Source: Thermoplasmatales archaeon (lineage in GTDB: Archaea; Thermoplasmatota; E2; DHVEG-1). Taken from it: DNA of 64,000 nucleotides. Shown here piece by piece: positions 52,193-63,839 of the stretch. The translations under genes were made by a program, and so were the position numbers. Under the pieces are notes generated by a model. The model was not told the DNA's origin. It searched no databases and saw only the letters and a program-made list of their open reading frames with translations. The stretch lies in the NCBI GenBank assembly GCA_020350825.1, contig CP070724.1, positions 1,401,452 to 1,465,451 on the forward strand, given 5' to 3'. Position 1 is the stretch's first letter, and each line of letters begins with the position of its first letter.

Positions 52193-52915
52193 ATGCAACC
52201 GGCAAATATGGCGTATGATAGAGCAATTACGGTCTTTTCCCCAGATGGAAGATTGTTTCAAGTAGAATATGCAAGAGAAGCGGTTAAGAGAGGGACTACA
52301 ACCGTTGGATTAAAGTTTAAAGATGGAGTTGTTTTAATTATTGATAAAAGAATTACATCCCGTTTAATTGAACCAAGCTCCATTGAAAAGATATTCGTGA
52401 TAGATGATCATATTGGTTGTGCGACTTCTGGTCTTGTTGCAGATGCAAGAGCTCTTATTGATAGGGCTCGTTTGGACGCTCAAATAAATGAAATAACATA
52501 TGATGAAAAGATCCAGATTAAATCGCTTGTAAAACGTATTTGTGATTTTAAACAGACATATACTCAATATGGTGGAGTAAGACCTTTTGGAACTGCCCTT
52601 CTAATAGCAGGTGTAGATGAAACAGGACCTAGATTATTTTCAACTGATCCTTCTGGCGCCTTGATGGAATATAAAGCAAGTAGTGAAGGATCTGGACGTG
52701 GTGGAGCAATGGCTTTTTTCGAGGAAAATTATAAAGAAAACTTGTCTTTAGAGGAGGCTGTTGATATGGGTATAAAGGCATTGCATAAAGGTACTGAAGG
52801 AAAACTAAACCCTGATGCTGTTGAGATAGGTGTAGTAAGAAAAGATGTTGCGTTTCATATACTATCACAGGATGAAACAAAAGCATATATATCTAAAGCA
52901 ATTGGAGGTAAGTAG
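52193..52915 (+). CDS. psmA: Proteasome alpha subunit
   Basis: 240 residues. The alpha signature YDRAITVFSPDGRLFQVEYA at residues 8-27 followed by REAVKRGTTTVGLK, and the conserved GGVRPFGTALLIAGVDETGP. Forms the outer rings of the 20S core that gate substrate entry. AGAGGTGAT precedes the ATG. Head of the proteasome/exosome superoperon. Confidence 0.96.
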   Translation: MQPANMAYDRAITVFSPDGRLFQVEYAREAVKRGTTTVGLKFKDGVVLIIDKRITSRLIEPSSIEKIFVIDDHIGCATSGLVADARALIDRARLDAQINEITYDEKIQIKSLVKRICDFKQTYTQYGGVRPFGTALLIAGVDETGPRLFSTDPSGALMEYKASSEGSGRGGAMAFFEENYKENLSLEEAVDMGIKALHKGTEGKLNPDAVEIGVVRKDVAFHILSQDETKAYISKAIGGK

Positions 52916-52917
52916 TT

Positions 52918-53613
52918 TTGGTAAGTCTCGATGAGGCTGTTCTTGCGCGATTACAAAAAGGAGAAGATCATTTTGAGATTCTTGTAGATCCCAAAACAGC
53001 TGAGCAACTAATCGAAGGTAAAGAAGTAGATGTTCTTTCATGCCTTGCCATAGATGCAATATTTAAAGATTCTAAAAAAGGCACCCATGCCCCTCAAGAA
53101 TCAATTCAAAAACATTTTGGTACAGATGAAATTGAAGTGATTGCAAAAGAAATTATTTTACATGGAGAAATACAACTGACTACAGAACAAAGACATGAGA
53201 TGCAGGAACAGAAAAGAAAACGTATTGTTGATAAAATTGTTAAAAATGCAATGGATCCTAAAACAAAGACTCCTCACCCACGTCAAAGAATTGAACTTGC
53301 GATGGAAGAAGTAGGAATTCATATTGACCCGTTTAAACCTGTTGATCAACAAGTGAAAATTGTAATAGATGCTTTAAGACCCATTGTACCTATTTCAATG
53401 GAGCAGGTAAGGATATCTATAAAAATTCCACCTAAATATACAGGTAAGGCTTATGGCGTCGCTCGTAACTTCGGCGTTTTAGAGAGAGAAGATTGGCAAA
53501 CTGATGGCTCATGGATTGGCATTATTAAGATTCCAGCAGGTATGCAAACAGATTTTTATGATAAATTAAATGATATTACTAAGGGAAATGTAGAAACTAG
53601 GATTTTAAAGTGA
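52918..53613 (+). CDS. Ribosome maturation protein SBDS (SDO1 homologue)
   Basis: 231 residues from a TTG start 2 bases after psmA, with GGAGG inside the end of psmA. Three-domain SBDS: the N-terminal FYSH domain (LQKGEDHFEILVDPKTAEQL), the helical middle (IDKIVKNAMDPKTKTPHPRQ region), and the C-terminal ferredoxin-like domain (MEQVRISIKIPPKYTGKAYG). It releases aIF6 from the large subunit during maturation. Conserved position before the exosome genes. Confidence 0.95.
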   Translation: MVSLDEAVLARLQKGEDHFEILVDPKTAEQLIEGKEVDVLSCLAIDAIFKDSKKGTHAPQESIQKHFGTDEIEVIAKEIILHGEIQLTTEQRHEMQEQKRKRIVDKIVKNAMDPKTKTPHPRQRIELAMEEVGIHIDPFKPVDQQVKIVIDALRPIVPISMEQVRISIKIPPKYTGKAYGVARNFGVLEREDWQTDGSWIGIIKIPAGMQTDFYDKLNDITKGNVETRILK

Positions 53614-53634
53614 TTTTGAAGAGGTTATTATTCT

Positions 53635-54315
53635 ATGTCAAACGAAGAACGCAAGATTGTTTTACCTAGCCAGATTTTGGGAGATATAAAATCCGATAAG
53701 GCAGGTCGAGGTACTTTTATTGAAAACGGGAAAATCATATCTGAGAAATTGGGAATATTAAATGCAAATTCAAATTATATAAATGTAATATCTTTTAAAG
53801 GTCGTTATGAACCTACTGTAGACGATTTTATCATTGGTATTGTCGAAGAAGCTTTGTCCGCAGGTTGGTTAGTTGATATCAATGCTCCCTCTCCTGCTTT
53901 TTTACACGTAAATGAGGTACCTTGGGATATTGAATTTGGCGATACAGAAAAATATTTAAACAGAGGAGATTCCATAATGGCAAAGGTTTCACAGATTGAT
54001 GAATTAAAGAAATTCCAAATTACATTGAAAGATCGTAATTTATATAAAATTAAAGGGGGTCACATAATCGAAGTGGAACCTTCTAGAGTACCAAGAATTA
54101 TTGGTAAAAAAGGATCTATGATCACTTTAATAAAGAAATATATCCGCTGTCGCATTTTTGTTGGCCAGAATGGAAGAATTTGGGTTGATGGAGATACAGA
54201 AAGCATAGAGCGGGTGTTACAAACCATATATAAGATAGAGAGTGAAGCCATCATATATGGACTCACAAATAGAATTGAAGAATTATTAAAAAAAGACGCA
54301 AAGGATGTGCGATAA
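53635..54315 (+). CDS. rrp4: Exosome complex RNA-binding protein Rrp4
   Basis: 226 residues: N-terminal domain ([20 protein letters not shown]), S1 domain ([20 protein letters not shown]) and KH domain with [20 protein letters not shown] (GKKG loop). It caps the Rrp41/Rrp42 ring and feeds RNA in. It overlaps rrp41 by one base. Confidence 0.95.
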   Translation: MSNEERKIVLPSQILGDIKSDKAGRGTFIENGKIISEKLGILNANSNYINVISFKGRYEPTVDDFIIGIVEEALSAGWLVDINAPSPAFLHVNEVPWDIEFGDTEKYLNRGDSIMAKVSQIDELKKFQITLKDRNLYKIKGGHIIEVEPSRVPRIIGKKGSMITLIKKYIRCRIFVGQNGRIWVDGDTESIERVLQTIYKIESEAIIYGLTNRIEELLKKDAKDVR

Positions 54316-55043
54316 TGGAATTAGATATCAAATTGATTGATGACAATGGAAAACGGATGGATGGAAGAAGTGCAGAAGAGTTAAGAAAAATCAAGATCGA
54401 AGCAGGAGTATTGCATAGAGCAGATGGTTCTTGTTATCTTGAATGGGGCGGCAATAAGGTTTTTGCTGCTGTTTATGGCCCAAGAGAGGCCATTCCAAGA
54501 CATACGCAAAACCCTCTAAGGGCAATTGTAAGTGCTAGATATAATATGGCTGCTTTTAGTGTTGAAGATCGTAAACGACCAGGGCCAGATAGGAGAAGTA
54601 GAGAAATTTCTAAGGTAATTTCAGAAGCTTTAGAAAAGGTTGTTCTAACGGAACAATTTCCTAGATCCGCAATTGATGTGAATATTGAAGTATTAGATGC
54701 AGAAGCAGGAACTCGGTGTGCAGGTCTTACCGCAGCGGGTGTAGCGCTCGCAGATGCTGGCATTCCAATGAAAGATATTCCTGTAGCATGCGCTGCAGGT
54801 AAAATTGCAGGTCAAATTGTTATTGACCTTGGAAAGGAAGAGGACAACTTCGGTGATGCAGATTTGCCGGTAGCAATTTCCCCACGCACAGATGAAATTC
54901 TCCTTCTTCAAATGGATGGACATCTAACTGTTGAAGAGTTCAACAAGGCATTGGATCTTGCGATCAAGGGTTGTCATAAAGCATCGGAGATTCAAAAGAA
55001 AGCAATAATGGATAAGTATCAATCTGTTAAGGGGGCAGAATAA
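54315..55043 (+). CDS. rrp41: Exosome catalytic subunit Rrp41
   Basis: 242 residues, RNase PH fold. [20 protein letters not shown] at the start, the [11 protein letters not shown]-like segment [20 protein letters not shown], the [20 protein letters not shown] arginine cluster that holds phosphate and RNA, and the [10 protein letters not shown] catalytic aspartates (about 176-185). Phosphorolytic 3'-5' RNA decay and tailing. Its last base overlaps the start of rrp42. Confidence 0.96.
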   Translation: MELDIKLIDDNGKRMDGRSAEELRKIKIEAGVLHRADGSCYLEWGGNKVFAAVYGPREAIPRHTQNPLRAIVSARYNMAAFSVEDRKRPGPDRRSREISKVISEALEKVVLTEQFPRSAIDVNIEVLDAEAGTRCAGLTAAGVALADAGIPMKDIPVACAAGKIAGQIVIDLGKEEDNFGDADLPVAISPRTDEILLLQMDGHLTVEEFNKALDLAIKGCHKASEIQKKAIMDKYQSVKGAE

Positions 55044-55825
55044 TGTCAATTGTACCAATTATCAAACGTGACTATATTTCCAAACTTGCAGAACAAGGAA
55101 AACGAATTGATGGAAGAAGATTTGATGAATTCAGAAAAATTGAAATTGAAACTACTGTAGTTAATAAAGCTGAAGGATCAGCGAGAGTTAAAATTGGTAA
55201 TACACAGGTGTTAGCCGGAATAAAAATGGATGTGGGTGAACCGTATTCCGATTCTCCAGAATCTGGCGTTTTGACGACAGCCGCAGAACTCATTCCACTT
55301 GCTTCACCAGATTTTGAGGCAGGTCCCCCACGAGAAGATGCAATTGAACTCGCTAGAGTAGTAGATAGGGGCGTAAGAGAATCTGAAGTTGTAGAATTAG
55401 ATAAACTATGTCTTGAGCCTGGTGAAAAAGTCTGGATAGTTTTCATTGATATCCATATTCTTGACTATGATGGCAATTTATTTGATGCTGCTTCACTTGC
55501 TTCACTTGCTGCATTGTCTACCACTATAGTCCCAGCAACTCGGCTTGAGGTGGGTGAAGATTATCAATTGCCGCTTAAAGAGCCTCCAATATCTTGCACT
55601 TCTGTTAAATTTGATAACTTTGTTGTAATAGATCCTTCTCTTGATGAAGAGGAGATAGCAGATGCAAGATTGACAGTTGCAACAGATAAAAATGGCGATA
55701 TTCGGGCTATGCAGAAAGGCTTAAATGGTAGTTTCACTAAGGAAGAGATACAAAAAGTTATAAGAGCCTCTCTTGATAACGGGCGAGAAATAAAAAAGCA
55801 ATTATCTGAGTGTACAGGAAAATAA
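55043..55825 (+). CDS. rrp42: Exosome subunit Rrp42
   Basis: 260 residues, RNase PH fold without the catalytic aspartates. [40 protein letters not shown] and [20 protein letters not shown] are the family segments. It pairs with Rrp41 in the hexameric ring and helps bind RNA. One base separates its stop from the L37Ae gene. Confidence 0.95.
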   Translation: MSIVPIIKRDYISKLAEQGKRIDGRRFDEFRKIEIETTVVNKAEGSARVKIGNTQVLAGIKMDVGEPYSDSPESGVLTTAAELIPLASPDFEAGPPREDAIELARVVDRGVRESEVVELDKLCLEPGEKVWIVFIDIHILDYDGNLFDAASLASLAALSTTIVPATRLEVGEDYQLPLKEPPISCTSVKFDNFVVIDPSLDEEEIADARLTVATDKNGDIRAMQKGLNGSFTKEEIQKVIRASLDNGREIKKQLSECTGK

Positions 55826-55826
55826 A

Positions 55827-56105
55827 ATGGCAAAAAGAACAAAAAAAGTAGGTTCGGCAGGTCGATTTCAAGCTAGATATGGGGTTAGAGCACGAACGCG
55901 AGTAAGGGATGTAGAAATCCAGCAAAGGGCAAAACATAAGTGTCCAAAATGCGGTCAGAATACAGTTAAGCGAAGTGGAACAGGCATTTGGACATGTAAA
56001 AAATGCGGAAATACTTTTGCTGGTGGCGCGTATATACCAAAAACTGCACAAGGCCTCGATGTAGACAAAATGTTAAAAGGTAGTTTAAAAAATATTTCAG
56101 AGTGA
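55827..56105 (+). CDS. rpl37ae: Ribosomal protein L37Ae
   Basis: 92 residues. [20 protein letters not shown] at the start and a zinc finger [22 protein letters not shown] (CxxC-x15-CxxC). Encoded in its conserved place between rrp42 and rpoP. Confidence 0.95.
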   Translation: MAKRTKKVGSAGRFQARYGVRARTRVRDVEIQQRAKHKCPKCGQNTVKRSGTGIWTCKKCGNTFAGGAYIPKTAQGLDVDKMLKGSLKNISE

Positions 56106-56111
56106 TTTATT

Positions 56112-56248
56112 ATGACTGGATATAAATGCGGACTCTGTAAAAAAACTGTCCAATTTGATGTAAAGAATATTGGTATTCAGTGTCCTTATTGTGGTAGCAA
56201 GGTGTTCTATAAAGAGCGACCAACAGTAGCTAAACGTATCAAAGCAGA

Positions 56249-56252
<4 letters not shown>
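56112..56252 (+). CDS. rpoP: RNA polymerase subunit P (Rpb12/RpoP)
   Basis: 46 residues: CGLC at residues 6-9 and CPYC at 24-27 bind zinc, followed by a basic end (VFYKERPTVAKRIKAE). It bridges the B and D subunits in archaeal RNA polymerase. Its TGA overlaps the ATG of pcc1. Confidence 0.93.
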
Positions 56253-57759
<1,507 letters not shown>

Positions 57760-57796
57760 TCAAATGGCTATGGAAAAGTTGTACATAAATATGATG

Positions 57797-58198
57797 TTAG
57801 ATACTATTTTTTTTCACAGAAATATCGATATTAGGTGGTTTTTCTAAATGTTTTTTAACTGCACATACACTAGCTGTTTTTATTATTGCATTTTTGTAAA
57901 TATCTGGAAAATCTTTTGGAACTTGAATTTCTATACTTATTTGGTCTATCATGTGTGTTTCCTGGTCTCTCTCTATATCTAAAATCAATTTAAGCCCACC
58001 TGTAGATATATTCCGTTTTTGACAAAAGCTGAGGACATAATATCCTGTACAAGTACCAATAGATGTTAGAAAAAGTGAGAATGGCTCAGGGGCTGTACCT
58101 TCTCCTCCTTCATGCTTTGGTTGATCGGTTTTAATTGTAAAACCTTTATATACTGCATCTACTTTTTTACCACCTGGAAAGCTGATCTCCATATCCAT
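57797..58198 (-). CDS. OsmC/Ohr family protein
   Basis: 133 residues. The OsmC fold with two conserved cysteines: one in the central helix (SIGTCTGYYVLSFCQKRN) and one in TASVCAVKKHLEKPP. EPFSLFLTSIG is the family-typical helix start. Members reduce organic hydroperoxides or act in redox defence. It lies upstream of purA in the same direction with a 46-base gap, so partial co-transcription is possible. Confidence 0.9.
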   Translation of the reverse strand: MDMEISFPGGKKVDAVYKGFTIKTDQPKHEGGEGTAPEPFSLFLTSIGTCTGYYVLSFCQKRNISTGGLKLILDIERDQETHMIDQISIEIQVPKDFPDIYKNAIIKTASVCAVKKHLEKPPNIDISVKKNSI

Positions 58199-58369
58199 CT
58201 TTATTTCTCCATTTAACGTTAATTGTCATAAATGTATCATAAGATTATCAATTTTTTCTATGCCCTCATTAATAAATTCATTTGTTTATTCTGCTACATA
58301 TATTCATATTTTACACAAAAATTATTTTTGACGAAGGTTTTATAAAATAGATGCTATATCGCCAGATAA

Positions 58370-59509
58370 ATGTCTAACGATTGGAACAATTTTGGACAAA
58401 TAAATAGAGAAACGAGTTTAGATTTAGAATTACTTAAAAAAGAAGTGGGTCAACGTTTTCCTTTTTATGAGATGAAGCACGACATTAAAACCGCTGCATT
58501 TTTTTGTAGAATAGATGAAGAAACTCTTGAAGAAAAGTTTGATTCGTTAAGAGTATCTCTTGCAGAGAAAGGGTACATTCCAATGCTTCGTTATGAAAAA
58601 GGAGAACACGTTATTTATGTAATTAAAAAAATGGAAAGAAAGGAAAAATCCATTTGGATTAATATATCTCTTTTGATTGCAACAATTATTACCGTATCTC
58701 TTACAGGATCAATTTTGTACATGGGTAATTTCGATATATGGAGTATTCCAAGTGTAATAGACATTTTTAAAGCAGAAAACTTGTTCAATGGTATCTTACT
58801 TTTTGCTTTTCCTCTAATGAGTATTTTGTTTGTGCATGAGATGGGACATTATTTTACATCTAAGAAACATGGTGTTCGTACATCCCTTCCTTTTTTCATG
58901 CCCATTCCACCAATTCTTCCCAGTTTTAATATTGGTACATTTGGTGCATTGATCTCAAGCCGTGATCCCATGCCTAACAAAAAAGCACTATTTGATGTTG
59001 GAATATCCGGCCCTGTAGCAGGTTTTATCGTTGCACTCCCAGTAACAGCAATTGGCATAATGATTTCCAGCCCTGCCCCTGTAACTGAACCTGTTACTGG
59101 TGAGGTTATGCTAGGTGGATCAATACTTTTTACATTTCTATCTACTTCTCTATTAAATATTCCTGCAGGAACTGCAATAAACCTAAGCCTTACTGCATTT
59201 GCAGGATGGGTAGGACTTCTAATAACATCGATTAATCTCCTCCCAGCAGGTCAGCTAGATGGAGGTCATATTTTCCGTGCTTTTCTTGGAGAAAAACAAA
59301 AATATGCAGGATGGATTGCTGTTTTCATCATGATTTTTACAGGATGGTGGTTTTTTGCGATGATTATTGTTTTTATGATGGGAATGATACATCCCCCACC
59401 ACTTAATGACAGTACTAAGCTAGACATTAAAAGAAAAACGCTCTTCCTTATTGCACTGGTTATACTGATAATTTGCTACATTCCATATCCTATAAATATT
59501 GCTACTTGA
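58370..59509 (+). CDS. Site-2 protease family metalloprotease (M50)
   Basis: 379 residues. A cytoplasmic alpha/beta domain (1-88) precedes seven or eight transmembrane helices. HEMGH in FVHEMGHYFTSKKHGVRTSL (about 160-179) is the HExxH zinc site, and INLLPAGQLDGGHIFRAFLG (about 304) supplies the NxxPxxxLDG third ligand. It cleaves transmembrane substrates inside the membrane; the target is unknown. ATG at the likely leaderless start: a TTTTATAAAAT box (58339-58349) lies about 25 bases before it. Confidence 0.92.
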   Translation: MSNDWNNFGQINRETSLDLELLKKEVGQRFPFYEMKHDIKTAAFFCRIDEETLEEKFDSLRVSLAEKGYIPMLRYEKGEHVIYVIKKMERKEKSIWINISLLIATIITVSLTGSILYMGNFDIWSIPSVIDIFKAENLFNGILLFAFPLMSILFVHEMGHYFTSKKHGVRTSLPFFMPIPPILPSFNIGTFGALISSRDPMPNKKALFDVGISGPVAGFIVALPVTAIGIMISSPAPVTEPVTGEVMLGGSILFTFLSTSLLNIPAGTAINLSLTAFAGWVGLLITSINLLPAGQLDGGHIFRAFLGEKQKYAGWIAVFIMIFTGWWFFAMIIVFMMGMIHPPPLNDSTKLDIKRKTLFLIALVILIICYIPYPINIAT

Positions 59510-59559
59510 TTATCGCAATATTTAATACTCTAAAATGAATTCTTAATTTAAGTGGCTGC

Positions 59560-59784
59560 ATGAAGACTTATCTTAAGATAATGTTCAATAGTGAAGGAGC
59601 TCTTCCTTCAGAAATTAAAAACCAATTACTAAATATGGGCTTTAAGGCAACTAAAGGCAATTATGATTTCGTGTATGACTGGGGAAAAGAAGTTGCAGGT
59701 GTAGATGAACTAGTATTTTTTGCAGATAAGGTTCACTCTGCATTAAAAAACAATAAAGTCTATTTTAATATTGAAACAATCTAA
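59560..59784 (+). CDS. Conserved archaeal hypothetical protein
   Basis: 74 residues, predicted alpha/beta: YLKIMFNSEGALPSEIKNQL then a strand pair around GNYDFVYDWGKEVAGVDELV and a helix FADKVHSALKNNK, final strand VYFNIETI. The pattern looks conserved and compact, but I cannot name the family. A separate short promoter region precedes it after the protease gene. Convergent with trmJ, 5 bases between stops. Confidence 0.6.
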   Translation: MKTYLKIMFNSEGALPSEIKNQLLNMGFKATKGNYDFVYDWGKEVAGVDELVFFADKVHSALKNNKVYFNIETI

Positions 59785-59789
59785 TTTTC

Positions 59790-60518
59790 TTACTTCTTTT
59801 GATTCTTAATCTTTTCTAAAGCTCTACTAAAAACTCCCATCATAGTATGATATTCCCATTTTGAAGGCATTGCTCTTCCCATTAAACGTTTAAACATAAT
59901 TTTGGTGTTTTCTTTCTTATGTTCTGGATAATTTATTTTTTCCAATAAATCAGAGAAAAACTCATACAATTTTCCTTTCTCAATTTTTCCAATATTTCTT
60001 CTTCCTGTTGGAATAAATTCTCTTTTTATATATATGGAATATAAAACCAGAGATACTGCATGTGAAAGATTTAATGATAAATATGATTCACTTGTAGGTA
60101 TTCTAAGCATTATATCACATGCTGCAATTTCCTCGTTATATAAACCATAATCTTCTCGGCCAAAAACCAATCCTACTTTCCCTTCTAATTCAAATATTTT
60201 TTCGGCAAAATCTTCAATAAAAATCGGATTTCTTAAATGCTTTTTATCTGTTTTGGATTCTATAGACGAAGTAGCAGCAAGGAAATCCATATTTTTAGCA
60301 GCCTCCTCAAACGATGAAAAAATTTCCGCATCTTCTAGGATTTTATTCGCGTGTACAGAGCGTGCGTAACACTCATCATCCAGTTTGCATGGATTTACCA
60401 GATAAAGCTTATCAAAACCAAAATTCATCATCGCCCTAGCTACTGCACCAATATTTCCCCCATATTTCGGCTCAACAAGAATAACGTAAAATTCAGTTAA
60501 ATTTTCTCTATCGTCCAT
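59790..60518 (-). CDS. trmJ: tRNA 2'-O-methyltransferase TrmJ (SPOUT family)
   Basis: 242 residues. VILVEPKYGGNIGAVARAMM (11-30) is the SpoU/TrmJ motif 1, LVFGREDYGLYNEEIAACDI motif 2 and SYLSLNLSHAVSLVLYSIYI motif 3 of the trefoil-knot SAM site. It methylates the ribose of nucleotide 32 in tRNA anticodon loops. It sits after the small membrane gene and proS in a leftward run. Confidence 0.9.
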   Translation of the reverse strand: MDDRENLTEFYVILVEPKYGGNIGAVARAMMNFGFDKLYLVNPCKLDDECYARSVHANKILEDAEIFSSFEEAAKNMDFLAATSSIESKTDKKHLRNPIFIEDFAEKIFELEGKVGLVFGREDYGLYNEEIAACDIMLRIPTSESYLSLNLSHAVSLVLYSIYIKREFIPTGRRNIGKIEKGKLYEFFSDLLEKINYPEHKKENTKIMFKRLMGRAMPSKWEYHTMMGVFSRALEKIKNQKK

Positions 60519-60529
60519 AAAACCAAAGA

Positions 60530-60919
60530 CTATTTTATTTTTAATTCATTTTCCTTATCTTTTAACATCTTTTGATATTTTGAAGGTAAGTATTTAACAA
60601 TACTTTTTAGTTCATTATGTTTTTTTAGAAATTCCGATCTTTTATCTGTCTTGAGGTCCTCTAACGCAAGCTTCCTGTTCTTGAAAAAACTATAAAGATA
60701 GTATAGCCCAATACCTAAAATTATTAGTCCTGCTACTAACAAATAGGCGTTTAAATTTTCTATATTTGCTATAAACTCTAAGGATTTATTTTCTATGACG
60801 ATATCGTTAAATCCAAACCATAAAACTCCCATAGAAAGTAAAAATAATCCAATAATTATGGTTATTATACTCAATCCAAATATATATTCTCTCATAAATC
60901 TAGTCATTTTGCTTACCAT
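60530..60919 (-). CDS. Small membrane protein with two helices
   Basis: 129 residues: two transmembrane helices (about 13-36 and 56-77) and a charged C-terminal helix (KNRKLALEDLKTDKRSEFLK onward) on the cytoplasmic side. No family recognised. It lies 9 bases from proS and 11 from trmJ, so all three are likely co-transcribed. Confidence 0.65.
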   Translation of the reverse strand: MVSKMTRFMREYIFGLSIITIIIGLFLLSMGVLWFGFNDIVIENKSLEFIANIENLNAYLLVAGLIILGIGLYYLYSFFKNRKLALEDLKTDKRSEFLKKHNELKSIVKYLPSKYQKMLKDKENELKIK

Positions 60920-60928
60920 ATTCTCATC

Positions 60929-62347
60929 TCAATACGTTCTTGCAAATCTCATCCATGTTTTTGAGGATTTACTACATATAGGACAAGAATGTCCACATTT
61001 TGTATCCTCAATGGGTTCTCCCAAAGTGTTACCTTCTAAGATATCTTCTACTTCTAAGGCACACCCCTCATTTCCACACCAGGGTAACTCAATAATTCCT
61101 TTTTTGTTTTTCCCTTCTTCAACTGTTAGAACTCTATGCATGTTTTCATTTAGTAAACTATCTGCATTGCTAAACAGAGTGGTAGCTATTTTTTCCAACT
61201 CTTCTTTTATTGCTTTTTCTGCTCCTATCTTAGGAACAGATCTTTTTTCTGATGTATCTCTACGAACAATAACAATTTCATTTTTCTCTAAATCTCTTGG
61301 ACCAATTTCCACTCGCAAAGGTACACCTTTCAATTCCCAATCATAATATTTGTTTCCAGGGGTTATCTCTCTTGCATCTATTCGTGATCTTATATTTTCA
61401 TCCTTGAGTTTATTATTCAGAGCATCGCATGCTTTCATAACGCTCTGTTCTTTACCTTTGAAAATAATTGGTATAATTACCACTTGAATTGGAGCAACAT
61501 CTGGAGGTATAATCAATCCTTTATTATCTCCATGCACTCCGATTATTGCACCTAATAAGCGTTCACTCATACCATACGTTGTTTGATGACAATACGCATG
61601 TGCACCTTCTTCAGTTTCATAAGAAATTTCGTATGGTTTAGAAAAGTTATCTCTGTATTGATGTATGGAACCAACCTGTAATGTCCTTCCGGATGGCATT
61701 AGAATATCAATACTTATTGTATAATGTGCTCCAGCGAATTTGTCCCAATCAGGTCTTTTACTAAATAAATATGGCAAACAAAGCCTTTTAAGGAAACTAT
61801 CTCCGATAGCTTTGTCTTCTTTTATCTGTCTTTCGGCGCCTTCAAAATCTTTGTGACAGGTGTGCGCTTCAAAGAAATGTATTTCTCGCACTCTAATAAA
61901 CGCCCTTGTTTGTTTTGTTTCATACCTAAACGTGTTTACTATCTGGAAAGTTTTTAGCGGTAAATCAGAATGTGATCTTATCCATAATGAAAATATCGGA
62001 TACATGGCGGTTTCTGAGGTAGGTCTTAAAAGCCATCTTTCTTCTAGCTCATTTGTGCCTGCATGTGTTATCCAATATACTTCACTTCCGAATCCTTCTA
62101 TATGTTCCTCTTCTTTTTTAAAAAATGATTCAGGAATCAACAGAGGAAAATAAACCTCTTGATGATTTGTTTTTTCCATTTCATATCTAATGAGACCATC
62201 TACGTTGTTCATAAGTTTCCAACCGTAGGGTTTCCAGACATTCATACCTTTAATAGGATATCTTTTGTCACATAAATCTGCGAGTTCTACAATCTCGTTG
62301 TACCACTCGTTAAAATCTTCGTCTTTCTTAGTTTTTGTTTCAGGCAT
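60929..62347 (-). CDS. proS: Prolyl-tRNA synthetase (archaeal/eukaryal type)
   Basis: 472 residues. Class II synthetase: WLLRPTSETAMYPIFSLWIR (motif 2 region), FEAHTCHKDFEGAE, and the C-terminal zinc domain with CGNEGCALEVEDILEGNTLG and CGHSCPICSKSSKTWMRFAR typical of the archaeal/eukaryal ProRS, ending in the conserved FARTY. There is no editing insertion, as expected for this type. Confidence 0.95.
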   Translation of the reverse strand: MPETKTKKDEDFNEWYNEIVELADLCDKRYPIKGMNVWKPYGWKLMNNVDGLIRYEMEKTNHQEVYFPLLIPESFFKKEEEHIEGFGSEVYWITHAGTNELEERWLLRPTSETAMYPIFSLWIRSHSDLPLKTFQIVNTFRYETKQTRAFIRVREIHFFEAHTCHKDFEGAERQIKEDKAIGDSFLKRLCLPYLFSKRPDWDKFAGAHYTISIDILMPSGRTLQVGSIHQYRDNFSKPYEISYETEEGAHAYCHQTTYGMSERLLGAIIGVHGDNKGLIIPPDVAPIQVVIIPIIFKGKEQSVMKACDALNNKLKDENIRSRIDAREITPGNKYYDWELKGVPLRVEIGPRDLEKNEIVIVRRDTSEKRSVPKIGAEKAIKEELEKIATTLFSNADSLLNENMHRVLTVEEGKNKKGIIELPWCGNEGCALEVEDILEGNTLGEPIEDTKCGHSCPICSKSSKTWMRFARTY

Positions 62348-62404
62348 ATAAATTCAACTGTTCAAACCAAAAAGAAGTGTTGTTTTTAAAGATACTGGTT
62401 TATT

Positions 62405-62554
62405 TTAGGCACCTCTGCCTTCTTTAGCCTTAACTCTGAGTTCTTTCGATCTACATCTTCTACATCTCTCTGCTCTTGGTGCATTTGATGCACCACATTT
62501 CATGCAGATTTTTTTGTTCAACAATCGTTGTTCAGCCTCTGGAAATCTTGCCAT
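62405..62554 (-). CDS. rpl40e: Ribosomal protein L40e
   Basis: 49 residues starting [20 protein letters not shown]; zinc ribbon [20 protein letters not shown] (CxxC-x10-CxxC), exactly the archaeal L40e layout. An in-frame upstream extension (to 62629) is not supported. It ends 57 bases before proS. Confidence 0.93.
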   Translation of the reverse strand: MARFPEAEQRLLNKKICMKCGASNAPRAERCRRCRSKELRVKAKEGRGA

Positions 62555-62718
62555 CTGTAATCGCCTTTGGTGTATCGGGAATAACCATATTATATTTAAA
62601 TATGTGGTAAAAGCTATTTTAAAAAACAACTATAAAAATTAGTATAAAATTACAACTAATATAATAATTTATAGAAATCTTCTTAACTCATTAATTGTAT
62701 CTGCGTGGGTGAAAAGAT

Positions 62719-63297
62719 ATGAGAGTGAAAACGACATGTCCAAAATGTAATCATGAGTTTGTAATGGATGTGCCAGACGATTCAGAGAAACATGATATAG
62801 AATGCCCTAAATGTAACCATTCCTTTATAATAAAACGTACATGCAAAGATGAATCAGAAGATGAATGCTGGTGGGAGGAACATGGGGAGCCAAGAAAGAC
62901 TATTTTATCATCAATTAAACATAAAACAAACAAGCCAATTATAGCTTCATTTTTATTACTCGCAACTGGTATTCTTGGTATTTTTACCGCTGTGATTTAT
63001 AACTCTGATAGTGTACAGCTCATCCCAGAGTTTGACTTTATTACATCTAATCTTTCGTTACTTTCTGTTGATAAGTTTGCACTTTCAATTTCGCTTATTA
63101 TCTTTTCAATATTTGCATTGGTTGGATCTATAACTGTTTTCAAACGTCGTTATTTTGCTTTTACGGCAATATGTGCATTTATTGGAATATTCTCTATTGG
63201 ATTGTTTGTTGGCCTTGTCCTTTCTATTTTGGCATTGGAACTTATAATTGTATCTAGAGATGAGTTTGAAAATGGAACGAAGGGCAAAGTATTCTAA
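62719..63297 (+). CDS. Zinc-ribbon membrane protein
   Basis: 192 residues. Two CPKC pairs in CPKCNHEFVMDVPDDSEKHD and ECPKCNHSF form one MJ0042-type ribbon; an acidic CWWEEHGEP segment follows, then four transmembrane helices (about 74-95, 112-133, 140-158, 163-185). It shares its 3' end with the start region of the next membrane gene. A membrane protein of unknown function in which the ribbon is cytoplasmic. Confidence 0.7.
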   Translation: MRVKTTCPKCNHEFVMDVPDDSEKHDIECPKCNHSFIIKRTCKDESEDECWWEEHGEPRKTILSSIKHKTNKPIIASFLLLATGILGIFTAVIYNSDSVQLIPEFDFITSNLSLLSVDKFALSISLIIFSIFALVGSITVFKRRYFAFTAICAFIGIFSIGLFVGLVLSILALELIIVSRDEFENGTKGKVF

Positions 63298-63814
63298 AAT
63301 TATAATTATTTTGTTTTTGATATTCTTTATTTGGGTTCTTCTACAGTTTTTAGCTCCAATTTTTTTACCTGAAAACAGTGTTGAAGATCTATCTGGTCTT
63401 GTGGTTTTATCTGATAATGAAAATACGATTAACAACATGTCGTTTCCCTGGAATTCTATATACTCTGCTGGTGATAGACTTTGTCATCAAAAAGCAGAAC
63501 GGTCCTTTTTCGTTAATGGAAATCAGATGCCATTTTGTAGTAGATGTATATCTATATGGCTTGGTTTGGCTTTGGGTTTAGGTTTTATGGTTTTTTATAG
63601 AGTTAAATTAAATGAGAGATTTGTGGTTGCAATACTTCTTGGTTTAGTCCCTATTGGTATAGATGGGATTGGGCAACTCTTAGGTTTCTGGGAGAGCACA
63701 AATGTAATCCGAGTTATAACCGGGTTATTAATTGGGGTATTATGTGGAATAGCAATAGGCGTTATCATAGATGAAATCAAAACGTTTCATTTCTTTAAAA
63801 ATTACACAAAGTAA
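63272..63814 (+). CDS. DUF2085 membrane protein
   Basis: About 180 residues. DRLCHQKAERSFFVNGNQMP followed by FCSRCISIWLGLALGLGF is the DUF2085 signature (CHQ ... RSFF ... C-x-RC-x-G/S-x-x-x-G). Five transmembrane helices. ATG 63272 or 63260 is more likely than the upstream TTG at 63248, but any of them overlaps the previous gene, so the two are co-translated. Function unknown. Confidence 0.85.
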   Translation: MERRAKYSKIIIILFLIFFIWVLLQFLAPIFLPENSVEDLSGLVVLSDNENTINNMSFPWNSIYSAGDRLCHQKAERSFFVNGNQMPFCSRCISIWLGLALGLGFMVFYRVKLNERFVVAILLGLVPIGIDGIGQLLGFWESTNVIRVITGLLIGVLCGIAIGVIIDEIKTFHFFKNYTK

Positions 63815-63839
63815 TTAAAACAGGAGAATATTCATTTTG

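Noticed and set aside
62555-62629. N-terminal extension of L40e
   Set aside because: The family starts at MARF; the upstream codons show no ribosome-binding site and no conservation.
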